64,000 bases of DNA from Janthinobacterium sp. FW305-129. Lineage in GTDB: Bacteria > Pseudomonadota > Gammaproteobacteria > Burkholderiales > Burkholderiaceae_D. A program made the translations under genes and the position numbers. Below, in pieces: positions 36,029 through 45,063 of this stretch. The stretch is taken from assembly GCF_020858115.1 (NCBI RefSeq), contig NZ_JACYMM010000001.1, positions 372,001-436,000 on the forward strand, written 5' to 3'. Within the stretch, counting starts at the first letter, position 1; each line of letters begins with the position of its first letter. The notes under the pieces were generated by a model that had not been told where the DNA came from, did no database searches, and worked only from the letters and a program-made list of their open reading frames with translations.

Positions 36029-36223
36029 GCGGTTTCCTGTGGGCGCCGGGCGCGACGGCCTATTTTAGCGAAACTTGACCGTAGGCATTAATAAATCCAC
36101 AAGATATCGTCTGGCGCGCCTTTTCCCGCCAGATTCCGGTACTTTTAGGCGCCCGGTGTGGCAGGAATGTCGACTTTTCTTGCCGCTTTCTCACACTTTC
36201 CCACGCACGGCGCCTCACTGGAA

Positions 36224-36242
36224 TATAATGATAATCATTCTC
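36224..36242. promoter_or_regulatory. Fur box
   Basis: Matches 17 of 19 positions of the Fur consensus GATAATGATAATCATTATC. It lies 20 bases before the receptor start, so iron-loaded Fur would block that promoter and iron limitation would induce uptake. It may also affect the divergent TonB-like gene, whose start is about 195 bases away. Confidence 0.85.
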
Positions 36243-36262
36243 ATTAATATCCAAACAATACC

Positions 36263-38452
36263 ATGCGCACCTTCCGCCTCGTCCCTACCCCGTTCGCCCT
36301 GGCCGCCTTCCTGCTCGCCAGCGCCGCCGCCCACGCCCAAACCATCACCACGGCATCGGCCGGCGACGCGCCAACCATGCCGACCGTGGTCGTGAATGCC
36401 TCGGCCGACGCCTCGGCGGAAGGCTTGTCGAAAGCCTACGCGGGCGGCCAGGTGGCGCGCGGCGGACGTTTGGGCTTGCTGGGCAACGTGGACATGATGG
36501 CCACGCCGTTCAATAGCCTCAACTACACGCAGGCGCTGATCCAGGACCAGCAGGCGCAAGGCGTGGGCGACGTGCTGCAAAACGATCCGGGCGTGCGCGT
36601 CACGCGCGGTTTCGGCAATTTCCAGGAAATGTACATGATCCGCGGCTTCCCCGTGAATTCGGACGACCTCGCGTACAACGGCCTGTACGGCCTGCTGCCG
36701 CGCCAGTTCGTCGCCTCCGAGCTGCTTGAGCGCGTGGAAGTGTTCCGTGGCGCGAATACCTTCATCAATGGCGCGGCGCCGGGCGGCGGCGGCATTGGCG
36801 GCGCCATCAACCTGCTGCCCAAGCGGGCGCCGAATGCGCCGCTGACGCAGGTAACGGTGGGCGTGGAAAGCGGCGGCCAGGCATATGTGGCCACCGATAT
36901 CGCGCGCCGCTTCGGCCCCGACAACAATACGGGCATCCGCATCAATGCGGCCCGCCGCGACGGCGATACGGCCGTTGACCGTGAAAAGCGCGAACTGAGC
37001 GTCTTTTCCATCGGCGCCGACTACCGTGGTCGCGGCTTCCGTTTGTCGGCCGACGCCGGCTACCAGGACCACAAGCTGACGGCGCCGCGTCCCAGCGTGA
37101 ACGTGGCCCCCGGCCTGGCGATCCCGGCCGCGCCGGACGCCAGCCGCAATTTCGCCCAGGACTGGACGCATTCGAACGAACGCGACACCTTCGGCACCCT
37201 GCGCGGCGAATACGATATCGCCAGCGATGTCGTGGCCTGGGCCGCGCTGGGCGCGCGCAGCGGCAATGAATCGAACGTGCTGGCCGTGCCCACGGTCGCC
37301 AGCGCGGATGGCGGCGGCACGGCTTACCGTTTCGACAATGAGCGCCGCGACACGGTGCGCACGGGCGAGATCGGCGTGCGCGGCAAGGCCGTCACGGGCA
37401 GCGTCAGCCACAGCCTGAGCGCCACGGCATCGAGCTTCCGGTCGCAATCGCGCAACGCCTACGGCATGAGCGGCAACTTCAACGCCAGCATCGATGCGCC
37501 GTTCAATGCCGTGCCGCCGGCCGCCACCCTGTACGTTGGCGGCAAGCTGGACAATCCGCTGGTGACGTCGCGCAGCATCCTGTCCAGCTTTGCCGTGGCC
37601 GACACCATGGGCTTTGCCAACGACAGCGTGCTGCTGACCGTGGGCTTGCGCCGCCAGACCATCAAGGACGACAGCTACGACTACGACACGGGCAAGCAGA
37701 CGGCTCCCGGCTACAGCGAAAGCACCACCACGCCGCTGGCCGGCCTCGTGTACCGCCCCAGCAAGGAAATGTCCGTGTATGCCAACTATATAGAAGGCTT
37801 GCAGAAAGGCGCCGTGGCGGGCGGCTTCGGCGTGACGAACAATATCGGCCAGGTCTTTGCGCCGTACAAATCGAAACAGAAGGAAGTCGGCGTCAAATAC
37901 GACGGCGGCCGCATCGGCATGAGCGCCGCGCTGTTCACCACCAAGCAGCCGCTGGCGTACGTGGACAACGGCACCTTCGGCGTGTTTGGCGAACAGCGCA
38001 ACCGTGGCCTGGAATTGTCCGTCTTCGGCAGCCCCGCGCGCGGCTTGCGCCTGCTGGGCGGCCTGACCTTCCTCGATGCGGAACAGGTGAATGTGCAAAA
38101 CCAGGCGAACAATGGCAAGGACGCCATCGGCGTGCCCCGCAGGCAGCTCAATGCGGGCGTGGAGTGGGATGTGCCGGGCGTGCACGGCCTGGCGCTGACG
38201 GGCCGCGCCCTGTACACCTCGGCCCAGTATCTCGATGCGGCCAACAAGCAACAGCTGCCGTCGTGGACGCGCCTGGACCTGGGCGCCCGCTATACGGCCA
38301 GCATCGCCGAGCGGGCAGTGACCTTGCGCGCGCGCCTCGACAATGTGACGGACAAGAACTACTGGGCCTCGGCCGGCGGCGCTTCCGGCGCCGGCTACCT
38401 GGTGCTGGGCGCGCCGCGCACCGTCGTCGTTTCCGCCTCGGTCGACTTCTAG
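36263..38452 (+). CDS. TonB-dependent siderophore receptor
   Basis: 729 residues. Signal peptide about 1-25 (cut after AHA). Plug domain about 75-200: LIQDQQAQGVGDVLQNDPGV, the IRGFPVNSDDLAYNGLYG stretch and LERVEVFRGANTF...GGIGGAINLLPKR, the last being highly typical of siderophore receptors. The rest forms the 22-strand outer-membrane barrel ending in a terminal Phe (VVSASVDF). There is no N-terminal STN signalling domain, so it is a transporter only. A Fur box sits directly upstream. The ligand, probably a ferric siderophore, is not identifiable from sequence. Confidence 0.92.
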   Translation: MRTFRLVPTPFALAAFLLASAAAHAQTITTASAGDAPTMPTVVVNASADASAEGLSKAYAGGQVARGGRLGLLGNVDMMATPFNSLNYTQALIQDQQAQGVGDVLQNDPGVRVTRGFGNFQEMYMIRGFPVNSDDLAYNGLYGLLPRQFVASELLERVEVFRGANTFINGAAPGGGGIGGAINLLPKRAPNAPLTQVTVGVESGGQAYVATDIARRFGPDNNTGIRINAARRDGDTAVDREKRELSVFSIGADYRGRGFRLSADAGYQDHKLTAPRPSVNVAPGLAIPAAPDASRNFAQDWTHSNERDTFGTLRGEYDIASDVVAWAALGARSGNESNVLAVPTVASADGGGTAYRFDNERRDTVRTGEIGVRGKAVTGSVSHSLSATASSFRSQSRNAYGMSGNFNASIDAPFNAVPPAATLYVGGKLDNPLVTSRSILSSFAVADTMGFANDSVLLTVGLRRQTIKDDSYDYDTGKQTAPGYSESTTTPLAGLVYRPSKEMSVYANYIEGLQKGAVAGGFGVTNNIGQVFAPYKSKQKEVGVKYDGGRIGMSAALFTTKQPLAYVDNGTFGVFGEQRNRGLELSVFGSPARGLRLLGGLTFLDAEQVNVQNQANNGKDAIGVPRRQLNAGVEWDVPGVHGLALTGRALYTSAQYLDAANKQQLPSWTRLDLGARYTASIAERAVTLRARLDNVTDKNYWASAGGASGAGYLVLGAPRTVVVSASVDF

Positions 38453-38471
38453 ACGGTCATTCCATGCCCGG

Positions 38472-38499
38472 CAGGGGCGCCGCGCCGCGTGCGCCCCTG
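38472..38499. terminator. Stem-loop after the siderophore receptor
   Basis: CAGGGGCGC (38472-38480) pairs perfectly with GCGCCCCTG (38491-38499) across a 10-base loop, 20 bases after the receptor stop. It lacks a T run, so termination efficiency is uncertain. Confidence 0.45.
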
Positions 38500-38532
38500 T
38501 GCAATCGCCTGCGCTTGGGCGACAATGCGCGC

Positions 38533-39414
38533 ATGACACTGCGCCCCGCCCTCCTCTCCCTGTTGCTCTTCGCCACCACCGGCACTGCCCTTGCCCAAAA
38601 GCAAGCCGCCTGCCCCTACGCCGCCTGGAAAAGCGGCTTCAAGGGCGATGCGCGGGCGCAAGCCACGTGTTTATTGCGCCCCGTCAAACTGTATGCGCGG
38701 CTGGGCGACAGCGCGCCGCTGCCGGACTTTCTTGCCGAGCACATCGGCCAGCGCACGGACGTCGCCCCGGCCCGGCTGCGCGCCTGGCTGGCGCAGCAAT
38801 CGATCAGCGAAGCGGACGCGGGCGGCGCCGTCGATGCACCGCTGTCGCGCGCCGTGGGCCGGCTGGCCGCGCCCATGGCCCGCTACTTCGTCATCCACGA
38901 CACCAGCTACCCGAATTTCTTGTTAGAAACTATTCCCGATCACATCAACGACGCCAGCTGGGATTTCAACGATTTCACTATCCGTAACCCGGCGCTGGGC
39001 GCCGGCCCGAAAGGCCATGTCTACGTGAACCGCCTCGGCGGTTCATTGGCTGTGCGCGACTTCGGCACGGCCGGCTATGCCAGCAAGCTGGAAAAGGACA
39101 AGCCGTCGCTGACGGGCCTGTTCCTGCACGTGGAACTGGTGCAGCCGCGCCATTCCGTGCCCGGCGGCGGCAAGGGCAACGATGGCCTGGCGCCCGATCC
39201 CGGCTTTACGCCCGCGCAATACGAGCGCCTGGCCCTGCTCTACATCGCCGCCAGCGTGCGCAAGGGCACGTGGCTGATCCCCGCCTTCCACGCCGTGCTC
39301 GATACGGGCTTTGCGAACGGTCATGACGACCCACAGAACTTTTCCCTGGCCGAGTGGTCAGCCTCGCTTTCCCGCCTGTATGCGGCCTTGCGGCAAGCCG
39401 ATACTGGTCAATAA
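38533..39414 (+). CDS. Secreted N-acetylmuramoyl-L-alanine amidase-like protein
   Basis: 293 residues from ATG 38533; signal peptide about 1-21 (cut after ALA). The core resembles the amidase-2/PGRP fold: first zinc-type His in YFVIHDTSYPNF (about 120), HVYVNRLGG (about 160), LFLHVELVQPRHS (about 195) and a terminal FHAVLDTGFANGHDDPQNFS segment in the place of the second His and Asp. If active it would cut the muramyl-peptide amide bond in the periplasm. The match is by motif only and one zinc ligand is uncertain. No downstream partner; the histidine kinase starts 68 bases later. Confidence 0.6.
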   Translation: MTLRPALLSLLLFATTGTALAQKQAACPYAAWKSGFKGDARAQATCLLRPVKLYARLGDSAPLPDFLAEHIGQRTDVAPARLRAWLAQQSISEADAGGAVDAPLSRAVGRLAAPMARYFVIHDTSYPNFLLETIPDHINDASWDFNDFTIRNPALGAGPKGHVYVNRLGGSLAVRDFGTAGYASKLEKDKPSLTGLFLHVELVQPRHSVPGGGKGNDGLAPDPGFTPAQYERLALLYIAASVRKGTWLIPAFHAVLDTGFANGHDDPQNFSLAEWSASLSRLYAALRQADTGQ

Positions 39415-39482
39415 GGCGTTTTCCTGGCGGCGGATTAGGCGCATACTATTATGAGCATAGTCATTCCTGTCAGGGAGTCCAG

Positions 39483-40640
39483 GTGAATATTGCCACGGAT
39501 CATCACGCGGGTCGCCAGGCCGGCGCGCGCCAGCCACTGCAGCGCGCGCAGCGCATCTTTGCCATGCGCGACGCCGTCCTCAACGCCTGGGAACAACGCG
39601 TGCGCGCCAAGGTGCGCGGCGCCGACCAGTTGCTCACGCCCATACTCATCAATACCCTGCCCGCCTTTTTCGACAACCTGGCCGAAGCCCTCACGCCGGG
39701 CCATCCGCGCGACAACGCGGCCAGCAACAGCAACGTTCCTGCCGTGCATGGCAACGAACGGGCGCGCATGACCAATTACGGGCCGGAACAGGTGATCCAG
39801 GAATACCAGATCTTCCGCGACTGCTTCGCCGCCGCCGCGCACGATGCCCATATCACCTTGCGCAGCAAGGATTGGCAGGTGCTCAACGAGTCGATCGACT
39901 CGGGCATCCGCGAATCGATACGCGAATTTACCAGCATGCATGAAGGCTTCCGGCGCCGCATCGCGGCCGGCCTGTCGCACGACATGCGCAACCCGCTGGC
40001 CGTGATCAGCACCAGCGCCCAGCTGCTGCTGCGGCCAGCGGAGCCGGAACGCGTGGTATTGCTGGCGCGCAAGATTGCCGAGCATAGCAAACGGCTCGAC
40101 AGCATGATCGAGGAATTGCTCGACACCCTCAGCTACCACCAGGGCCAGCGGCTGCCGCTGGTGCTGAGCCAGTTCGACGTGCTGCCCCTGGTACACGCCG
40201 TGGCCGGCCAGGTCAACCTGCAGCGGCCCGGAAAATGCCAGGTCAGCGGGCAATCCGTCACCGGCTGGTGGTGCGAGAACTCGCTGCGGCGCGCGCTGGA
40301 AAACCTGCTCGGCAATGCCATCAAGTACGGCGACGACGCGCCCGTCAAGGTGCACGTGGAAGCGTGCCACGAACGGCTGATCATCACCGTCCACAATGGC
40401 GGCCACGCCATCGCGCCGGCCCAGGCGGAGCGCATCTTCGACTACCTGCGCCGCGAGAACGACAGTCCCGCGCCCGGCTGGGGCATCGGCCTGCCCTTCG
40501 TGCAGAACGTGGCCGAAAGCCACGGCGGCAGCATCGCCGTCGACAGCGCGCCGGAAACGGGCACCAGCTTCATCTTCGACGTGCCCGTCGATTGCCGTCC
40601 CTTCGTCCCGCCCGCTGGCGTCCCCAACAGTGACAGCTAG
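39483..40640 (+). CDS. Soluble sensor histidine kinase with RsbRD-like N-terminus
   Basis: 385 residues from GTG 39483, preceded by GGGAG. There is no transmembrane segment. Residues about 25-155 form an all-helical domain like the RsbT-co-antagonist (RsbRD_N) sensor (AWEQRVRAKVRGADQ; YGPEQVIQEYQIFRDCF). Then HisKA with phospho-acceptor His in AAGLSHDMRNPLAVI (about 168) and the ATPase with N box ENLLGNAIKYG (about 275) and G box GWGIGLPFVQNV (about 335). It should autophosphorylate in the cytoplasm. No response regulator is adjacent. It is immediately upstream of the NtrC-type site and sigma-54 promoter, but it is not an NtrB. Confidence 0.85.
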   Translation: MNIATDHHAGRQAGARQPLQRAQRIFAMRDAVLNAWEQRVRAKVRGADQLLTPILINTLPAFFDNLAEALTPGHPRDNAASNSNVPAVHGNERARMTNYGPEQVIQEYQIFRDCFAAAAHDAHITLRSKDWQVLNESIDSGIRESIREFTSMHEGFRRRIAAGLSHDMRNPLAVISTSAQLLLRPAEPERVVLLARKIAEHSKRLDSMIEELLDTLSYHQGQRLPLVLSQFDVLPLVHAVAGQVNLQRPGKCQVSGQSVTGWWCENSLRRALENLLGNAIKYGDDAPVKVHVEACHERLIITVHNGGHAIAPAQAERIFDYLRRENDSPAPGWGIGLPFVQNVAESHGGSIAVDSAPETGTSFIFDVPVDCRPFVPPAGVPNSDS

Positions 40641-40657
40641 CGCACCAAAACGGTGCG
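40641..40657 (+). promoter_or_regulatory. NtrC-type enhancer site
   Basis: CGCACCAAAACGGTGCG: a palindrome matching the NtrC consensus GCACCA-N3-TGGTGC at 11 of 12 fixed positions. Its centre is about 93 bases upstream of the start point expected from the sigma-54 promoter at 40715. A second, weaker symmetry (CCACAAAAGTGG, 40673-40684) lies between them. Confidence 0.65.
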
Positions 40658-40714
40658 AAGGCTGGCGCGACGCCACAAAAGTGGTCATCTTTACACCTGT
40701 TCCCGTCCGCACTG

Positions 40715-40731
40715 TTGGCACGTTTCCTGCT
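40715..40731 (+). promoter_or_regulatory. Sigma-54 promoter (-24/-12)
   Basis: TTGGCACGTTTCCTGCT: the GG (40717-40718) and GC (40729-40730) have the required 10-base spacing and only one base departs from the consensus TTGGCACG-N4-TTGCT. Transcription should start near 40742, giving a 27-base leader to the ATP-grasp gene. Confidence 0.75.
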
Positions 40732-40768
40732 GAGCTATACACAGACACGGCTCAAGGGACATCACAAC

Positions 40769-42238
40769 ATGGCAAATTTTTTCAATGAAATGACTGCAGA
40801 TGACGTGGGGACGGACGGCAAGGTACGCGAACACTATCGTGAATTCGACAACTGGCTGGCGCAGCAATCCCCGGAAACCATCGCCCGCAAGCGGGCCGAA
40901 GCCGACCTGACGTTCCGCCGCGTCGGCATCACGTTTGCCGTCTACGGCGACGATGCCGGCACGGAACGCCTGATTCCGTTCGACACCATTCCCCGCATCA
41001 TCCCCGCCGCCGAATGGGCGCAGATGCAGACGGGCCTGGTGCAGCGCGTGCAAGCCTTGAACATGTTCATCCATGATATTTATCATGAGCAAAACATCAT
41101 CAAGGCGGGCATCATTCCCGCCGAGCAAATCTACAAGAATGCCCAGTACCGCCCGGAAATGCAGGGCATCGCCGTCGCTTCCGACATTTACGCGCACATC
41201 GCCGGCGTCGACATCGTGCGCGCGGGCCAGGGCGAATTCTATGTACTGGAAGACAATTTAAGGGTGCCCTCGGGCGTGTCCTACATGCTGGAAGACCGCA
41301 AGATGATGATGCGGCTGTTCCCGGAACTGTTCGCCCGCAACCGCATCGCCCCCGTCGACCATTACCCGGACATGCTGCTCGACAACCTGCGCTCCGTCGC
41401 GCCCATGGGCATCGATGACCCGACGGTGGTCGTCATGACGCCCGGCATGTACAACTCCGCCTACTTCGAGCACGCCTTCCTGGCCCAGCAGATGGGCGTG
41501 GAGCTGGTCGAAGGCAAGGATTTGTTTGTCAACGACAACTCCGTCTACATGCGCACCACGCGCGGCCCCAAGCGCGTGGACGTCATCTACCGCCGCGTCG
41601 ACGACGATTTCCTCGATCCGCTGGCCTTCCGCTCCGATTCGTCGCTGGGCGTGCCGGGCCTGCTGTCCGTCTACCGCGCGGGACGGGTCACCCTGGCGAA
41701 CGCCATCGGCACGGGCGTGGCTGACGACAAGTCGATCTACCCGTTCGTGCCCGACATGATCAAGTTTTACCTGTCGCAGGAACCGATTTTGAACAACGTG
41801 CCCACGTACCAGTGCCGCAAGAGCGCCGATTTGTCCTATGTGCTGGCGAATTTGCCGAAACTTGTCGTCAAGGAAGTGCATGGCGCAGGTGGCTACGGCA
41901 TGCTGGTGGGGCCGGCGTCGAGCGCCGCGCAGATCGAGGATTTCCGCCAGCGCCTGCTGGCCAATCCGGGCGGCTATATCGCCCAGCCCACGCTCGCCCT
42001 GTCCGCCTGCCCCACGTATGTCGAGGCCGGCATTGCGCCGCGCCACATCGATCTGCGTCCGTTCGTGCTGTCCGGCAAGACGATTTCCATGGTGCCCGGT
42101 GGCCTGACCCGCGTGGCGCTCGGTGAAGGCTCGCTGGTAGTCAATTCCTCGCAAGGGGGCGGCACCAAGGATACCTGGGTACTGGAAGCCACATTATCAG
42201 AAGAAAAAGCAGCTTTTGCAGGAGAGAAAACATGCTGA
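40769..42238 (+). CDS. Circularly permuted ATP-grasp protein
   Basis: 489 residues from ATG 40769. Family motifs: FRRVGITFAVYGDD (about 50-63), EFYVLEDNLRVPSGVSYMLE (about 159-178), VDVIYRRVDDDFLDPLAF (about 270) and VVKEVHGAGGYGML (about 370). Permuted ATP-grasp enzymes of this kind are predicted to ligate amino acids or peptides at the expense of ATP and are always found with alpha-E and transglutaminase proteins, as here. It is the first gene behind the sigma-54 promoter. The stop overlaps the next start by 7 bases. Confidence 0.9.
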   Translation: MANFFNEMTADDVGTDGKVREHYREFDNWLAQQSPETIARKRAEADLTFRRVGITFAVYGDDAGTERLIPFDTIPRIIPAAEWAQMQTGLVQRVQALNMFIHDIYHEQNIIKAGIIPAEQIYKNAQYRPEMQGIAVASDIYAHIAGVDIVRAGQGEFYVLEDNLRVPSGVSYMLEDRKMMMRLFPELFARNRIAPVDHYPDMLLDNLRSVAPMGIDDPTVVVMTPGMYNSAYFEHAFLAQQMGVELVEGKDLFVNDNSVYMRTTRGPKRVDVIYRRVDDDFLDPLAFRSDSSLGVPGLLSVYRAGRVTLANAIGTGVADDKSIYPFVPDMIKFYLSQEPILNNVPTYQCRKSADLSYVLANLPKLVVKEVHGAGGYGMLVGPASSAAQIEDFRQRLLANPGGYIAQPTLALSACPTYVEAGIAPRHIDLRPFVLSGKTISMVPGGLTRVALGEGSLVVNSSQGGGTKDTWVLEATLSEEKAAFAGEKTC

Positions 42239-43176
42239 GCCGCACTGCCGATCATTTGTTCTGGATGGCCCGCTACACGGAGCGGGCGGAAAATACGGCG
42301 CGCATGCTCGACGTCAACATGCAAACGTCCATGCTGCCCCAGTCGGAGCAGGACGCGGAGCAAGGCTGGCGCGCCACCCTGGGTATTTCCGAGCTGCAAA
42401 GCGCATACGACCATAAGTATGGGCGCTTCCATACGCGCGACGTGCTCGACTTCATGGTGCGCGACCCGAACAATCCGTCGTCGATCCTCGCCTGCCTGAC
42501 GGGCGCGCGCGAAAACGCCCGCGCCGTGCGGGGGACGCTGACGACGGAAGTGTGGGAAATCCAGAACGCCACCTGGCTCGACATGCAGAAGCGCTTGAAA
42601 AGCAATCTGCTGGAAACGGACCCCAGCGCCTTCTTCGAGTGGGTCAAGTACCGCTCGCACCTGTCGCGCGGTGTGACTTTGGGCACCATGCTCAAGGACG
42701 AAGCCATCCACTTCATCCGCCTGGGCACCTTCCTGGAGCGGGCCGACAACACGGCGCGCATCCTCGACGTGAAGTTCCACGGCGCGCGCGACACGTCGAA
42801 AGACGTCGCCCAGCGCGATTTTTACTACTGGGCGGCCCTGCTGCGCTCCGTTTCCGGCTTCGAGATCTACCGCAAGGTCTACCGCGACGTGATCACGCCG
42901 GCACGGGTGGCGGAACTGCTGATGCTGCGCGGCGACATGCCCAGGTCGCTCCTGGCCTGCATGGATGACGTGGTGGAAAATCTGAAGCATATCCGCAACG
43001 ATGTGTCGGCCGATACGGAGCGGTTCGCCGGCAAATTGCATGCCGAGCTGAAATTCGGCCATATCGACGACATCATGAAGGCGGGATTGCACCATACCTT
43101 GACGGAGTTTCTGGAAAACATTTATGACCTGGGCAACCGGGTCAGCCGCGACTTCCTCGTTCCCCTGGCGGCCTGA
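42232..43176 (+). CDS. Alpha-E domain protein
   Basis: 314 residues, entirely helical. The alpha-E hallmark MLSRTADHLFWMARYTERAE (residues 1-20) is intact, repeated as FIRLGTFLERADNTARILDVK near residue 163. The family has no known catalytic residues and accompanies permuted ATP-grasp, transglutaminase and sometimes amidoligase proteins; it may be a scaffold or a glutamate-rich docking protein. The start lies within the preceding gene and the stop shares one base with the next start (TGATG), so all three are coupled. Confidence 0.92.
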   Translation: MLSRTADHLFWMARYTERAENTARMLDVNMQTSMLPQSEQDAEQGWRATLGISELQSAYDHKYGRFHTRDVLDFMVRDPNNPSSILACLTGARENARAVRGTLTTEVWEIQNATWLDMQKRLKSNLLETDPSAFFEWVKYRSHLSRGVTLGTMLKDEAIHFIRLGTFLERADNTARILDVKFHGARDTSKDVAQRDFYYWAALLRSVSGFEIYRKVYRDVITPARVAELLMLRGDMPRSLLACMDDVVENLKHIRNDVSADTERFAGKLHAELKFGHIDDIMKAGLHHTLTEFLENIYDLGNRVSRDFLVPLAA

Positions 43177-43985
43177 TGCAGCTCACCATCCGCCACGAAA
43201 CCCGCTACGCCTACAGTGCGCCGCTGGCCTACACGATACAGCAGCTGCACCTGACGCCGCGCGTCGAGCCGCAGCAGCGGGCACTGTCCTGGCAAATCAC
43301 CACGCCGGGCCAGTGCCACGCCTACACGGATGCCTACGGCAATCTGTCGCACATGCTGACGATCAACGGCAGCCACCAGTCGCTGAGCCTGGTCGCCCAG
43401 GGCGTGGTGGAAACCATTTACCCGCACAAGGGACGGCTGAACCTGGTCGATACCCTGTCACCGCTGTTGTTTACCATGCCGACGCCGCTGACGCAGGCCA
43501 ATCCCGCCATCGTGGAGCTGGCGGCCGCCAGCCTGCCGGACCGCCGCGTGACGGCCGGCACGGGCCATCTGCTGCGGCTGGCCGAACACATCGTCGGCAA
43601 GGTGGCCTATGAAAGCGGCGCCACCATGGTCACCACCACGGCCGGCGACGCCCTGGCGCTGGGGCGCGGCGTGTGCCAGGACCACGCGCATCTGTTCCTC
43701 GCCTGCTGCCACGCCTGGGGCATCCCGGCCCGCTATGTGTCCGGCTACATCGATCCGGGCACGACGGGCCACGCGGCCAGCCACGCCTGGGTCGACGCGT
43801 GGACGGAAGACACGGATTTCGCGGGCTGGGTCAGCATCGACGTCACGCATGCGCGGCTGATGACGGACGCGTATTGCCGTCTGGCCATCGGGCGCGACTA
43901 CGATTCGGCCGCGCCCGTGCGCGGCGTGCGCCAGGGCGGCGGCACGGAAACCTTGCACGTGGACGTGCAGATCGCGCCCGTGTAA
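43176..43985 (+). CDS. Transglutaminase-like cysteine peptidase
   Basis: 269 residues. N-terminal beta domain with MQLTIRHETRYAYSAP and LHLTPR (residues 1-30), then the transglutaminase core: catalytic Cys in GRGVCQDHAHLFLACC (about 167), His in ASHAWVDAWTED (about 202) and Asp in WVSIDVTHARLM (about 220). Such proteins may cleave or form isopeptide bonds. Together with the ATP-grasp and alpha-E proteins it is expected to build, trim or recycle a peptide tag. Coupled to the alpha-E gene. Confidence 0.92.
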   Translation: MQLTIRHETRYAYSAPLAYTIQQLHLTPRVEPQQRALSWQITTPGQCHAYTDAYGNLSHMLTINGSHQSLSLVAQGVVETIYPHKGRLNLVDTLSPLLFTMPTPLTQANPAIVELAAASLPDRRVTAGTGHLLRLAEHIVGKVAYESGATMVTTTAGDALALGRGVCQDHAHLFLACCHAWGIPARYVSGYIDPGTTGHAASHAWVDAWTEDTDFAGWVSIDVTHARLMTDAYCRLAIGRDYDSAAPVRGVRQGGGTETLHVDVQIAPV

Positions 43986-44005
43986 ATGGGCAGGAATGAG
44001 GCTGG

Positions 44006-44036
44006 CCGGGGCTTGCGGCGGATCGTCCAGCCCCGG
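44006..44036. terminator. Stem-loop between the transglutaminase and Anbu genes
   Basis: CCGGGGCT (44006-44013) pairs with AGCCCCGG (44029-44036), with a GCTGG/CTGG symmetry outside. It could terminate the three-gene transcript. A TAGAAT -10-like hexamer follows at 44043-44048, so the peptidase may also have its own promoter. Confidence 0.4.
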
Positions 44037-44076
44037 CTGGTGTAGAATGTTCCCCCTTTTGATTTGATTTACGACA

Positions 44077-44955
44077 ATGACATACTGCATAGGCATGCGC
44101 CTGAATGAAGGCCTGGTCTTCCTGTCCGACTCCCGCACGAATGCCGGCGTGGACCAGGTCGGCACCTTCCGCAAGATGAGCGTGTTCGAAAACCCGGGCG
44201 ACCGCATGCTGGTGCTGATGACGGCCGGAAACTTGTCGATTTCGCAAGCGATCCGCCAGCTCGTTTCAGACCATGTCGATGCGGACGGGCGCAGCATCTG
44301 GAACGTGGCCAGCATGTACGACGCGGCGCGCATCGTGGGCGACGCCGTGCGCGCCGTGCACCAGCGCGAAGCGAAGGCCCTGGCCGACTGCGGCATCGAC
44401 TTCAACGTCAGCATCATCGTGGGCGGCCAGATAGGCGCCGAGCGCTGCCGGCTGTTCCAGGTGTATTCGGCCGGCAATTTCATCGAATCGCACGATGAAA
44501 ACACGTATTTCCAGATCGGCGAAGCCAAATATGGCAAGCCCATCATCGACCGCGTCGTCAACCCGACGACCCGGCTCGACGAGGCGGCCAAGTGCGCGCT
44601 GATCTCCATGGATTCGACCCTGCGCTCGAACATTTCCGTCGGCTTGCCGCTGGACCTGCTCGTCTACGAGACGGGCAGCCTGGCCGTCACGCGCTTCGTC
44701 GCCATCGATGAAAAGAACCAGTATTTCCGCATGATCCGCGACACCTGGGGCGAGCAATTGAAGCAGGTGTTCGAAGGCATCGCCGATCCCGTGTGGAATG
44801 CGGCGCCGGAAACCACGGCGAACGTGCTGTCGTCCACCAGCATGCAAAGCAAGCCCGTGCGCGTGGCCATTCCCGGGCACGTGAGCCGCGGCGGCCTGAC
44901 GGTGGCGCCCCTGCAATCCTTGGCGCAGCAGTTCAGCGACGACAAGCAACATTGA
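44077..44955 (+). CDS. Anbu, proteasome-type peptidase
   Basis: 292 residues. After removal of Met the chain starts with Thr (TYCIGMRLNEG), the expected N-terminal nucleophile, with Asp in LSDSRTNAG and Lys in TFRKMSV in the proteasome catalytic positions. The rest matches the bacterial Anbu (ancestral beta subunit) family: MLVLMTAGNLSISQAI, FNVSIIVGGQIG, SMDSTLRSNISVGLPLDLL. Anbu proteins self-assemble into rings or open helices without an unfoldase; natural substrates are unknown. It follows the ATP-grasp/alpha-E/transglutaminase genes, its conserved neighbourhood. Confidence 0.92.
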   Translation: MTYCIGMRLNEGLVFLSDSRTNAGVDQVGTFRKMSVFENPGDRMLVLMTAGNLSISQAIRQLVSDHVDADGRSIWNVASMYDAARIVGDAVRAVHQREAKALADCGIDFNVSIIVGGQIGAERCRLFQVYSAGNFIESHDENTYFQIGEAKYGKPIIDRVVNPTTRLDEAAKCALISMDSTLRSNISVGLPLDLLVYETGSLAVTRFVAIDEKNQYFRMIRDTWGEQLKQVFEGIADPVWNAAPETTANVLSSTSMQSKPVRVAIPGHVSRGGLTVAPLQSLAQQFSDDKQH

Positions 44956-45063
44956 TCCGCCGCGCACCAGTTGCGCGCAGTGCTGGACAAGTCGCTTTCC
45001 GCGTGCTTTTATGGCAATATGAGTTGATATTTAATTCATATTGATCAGAGAGGCAGGTGGCGC

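Noticed and set aside
40673-40684. Second NtrC site CCACAAAAGTGG
   Set aside because: Symmetric but with the wrong spacing and flanks for NtrC; mentioned only as a weak accessory symmetry.
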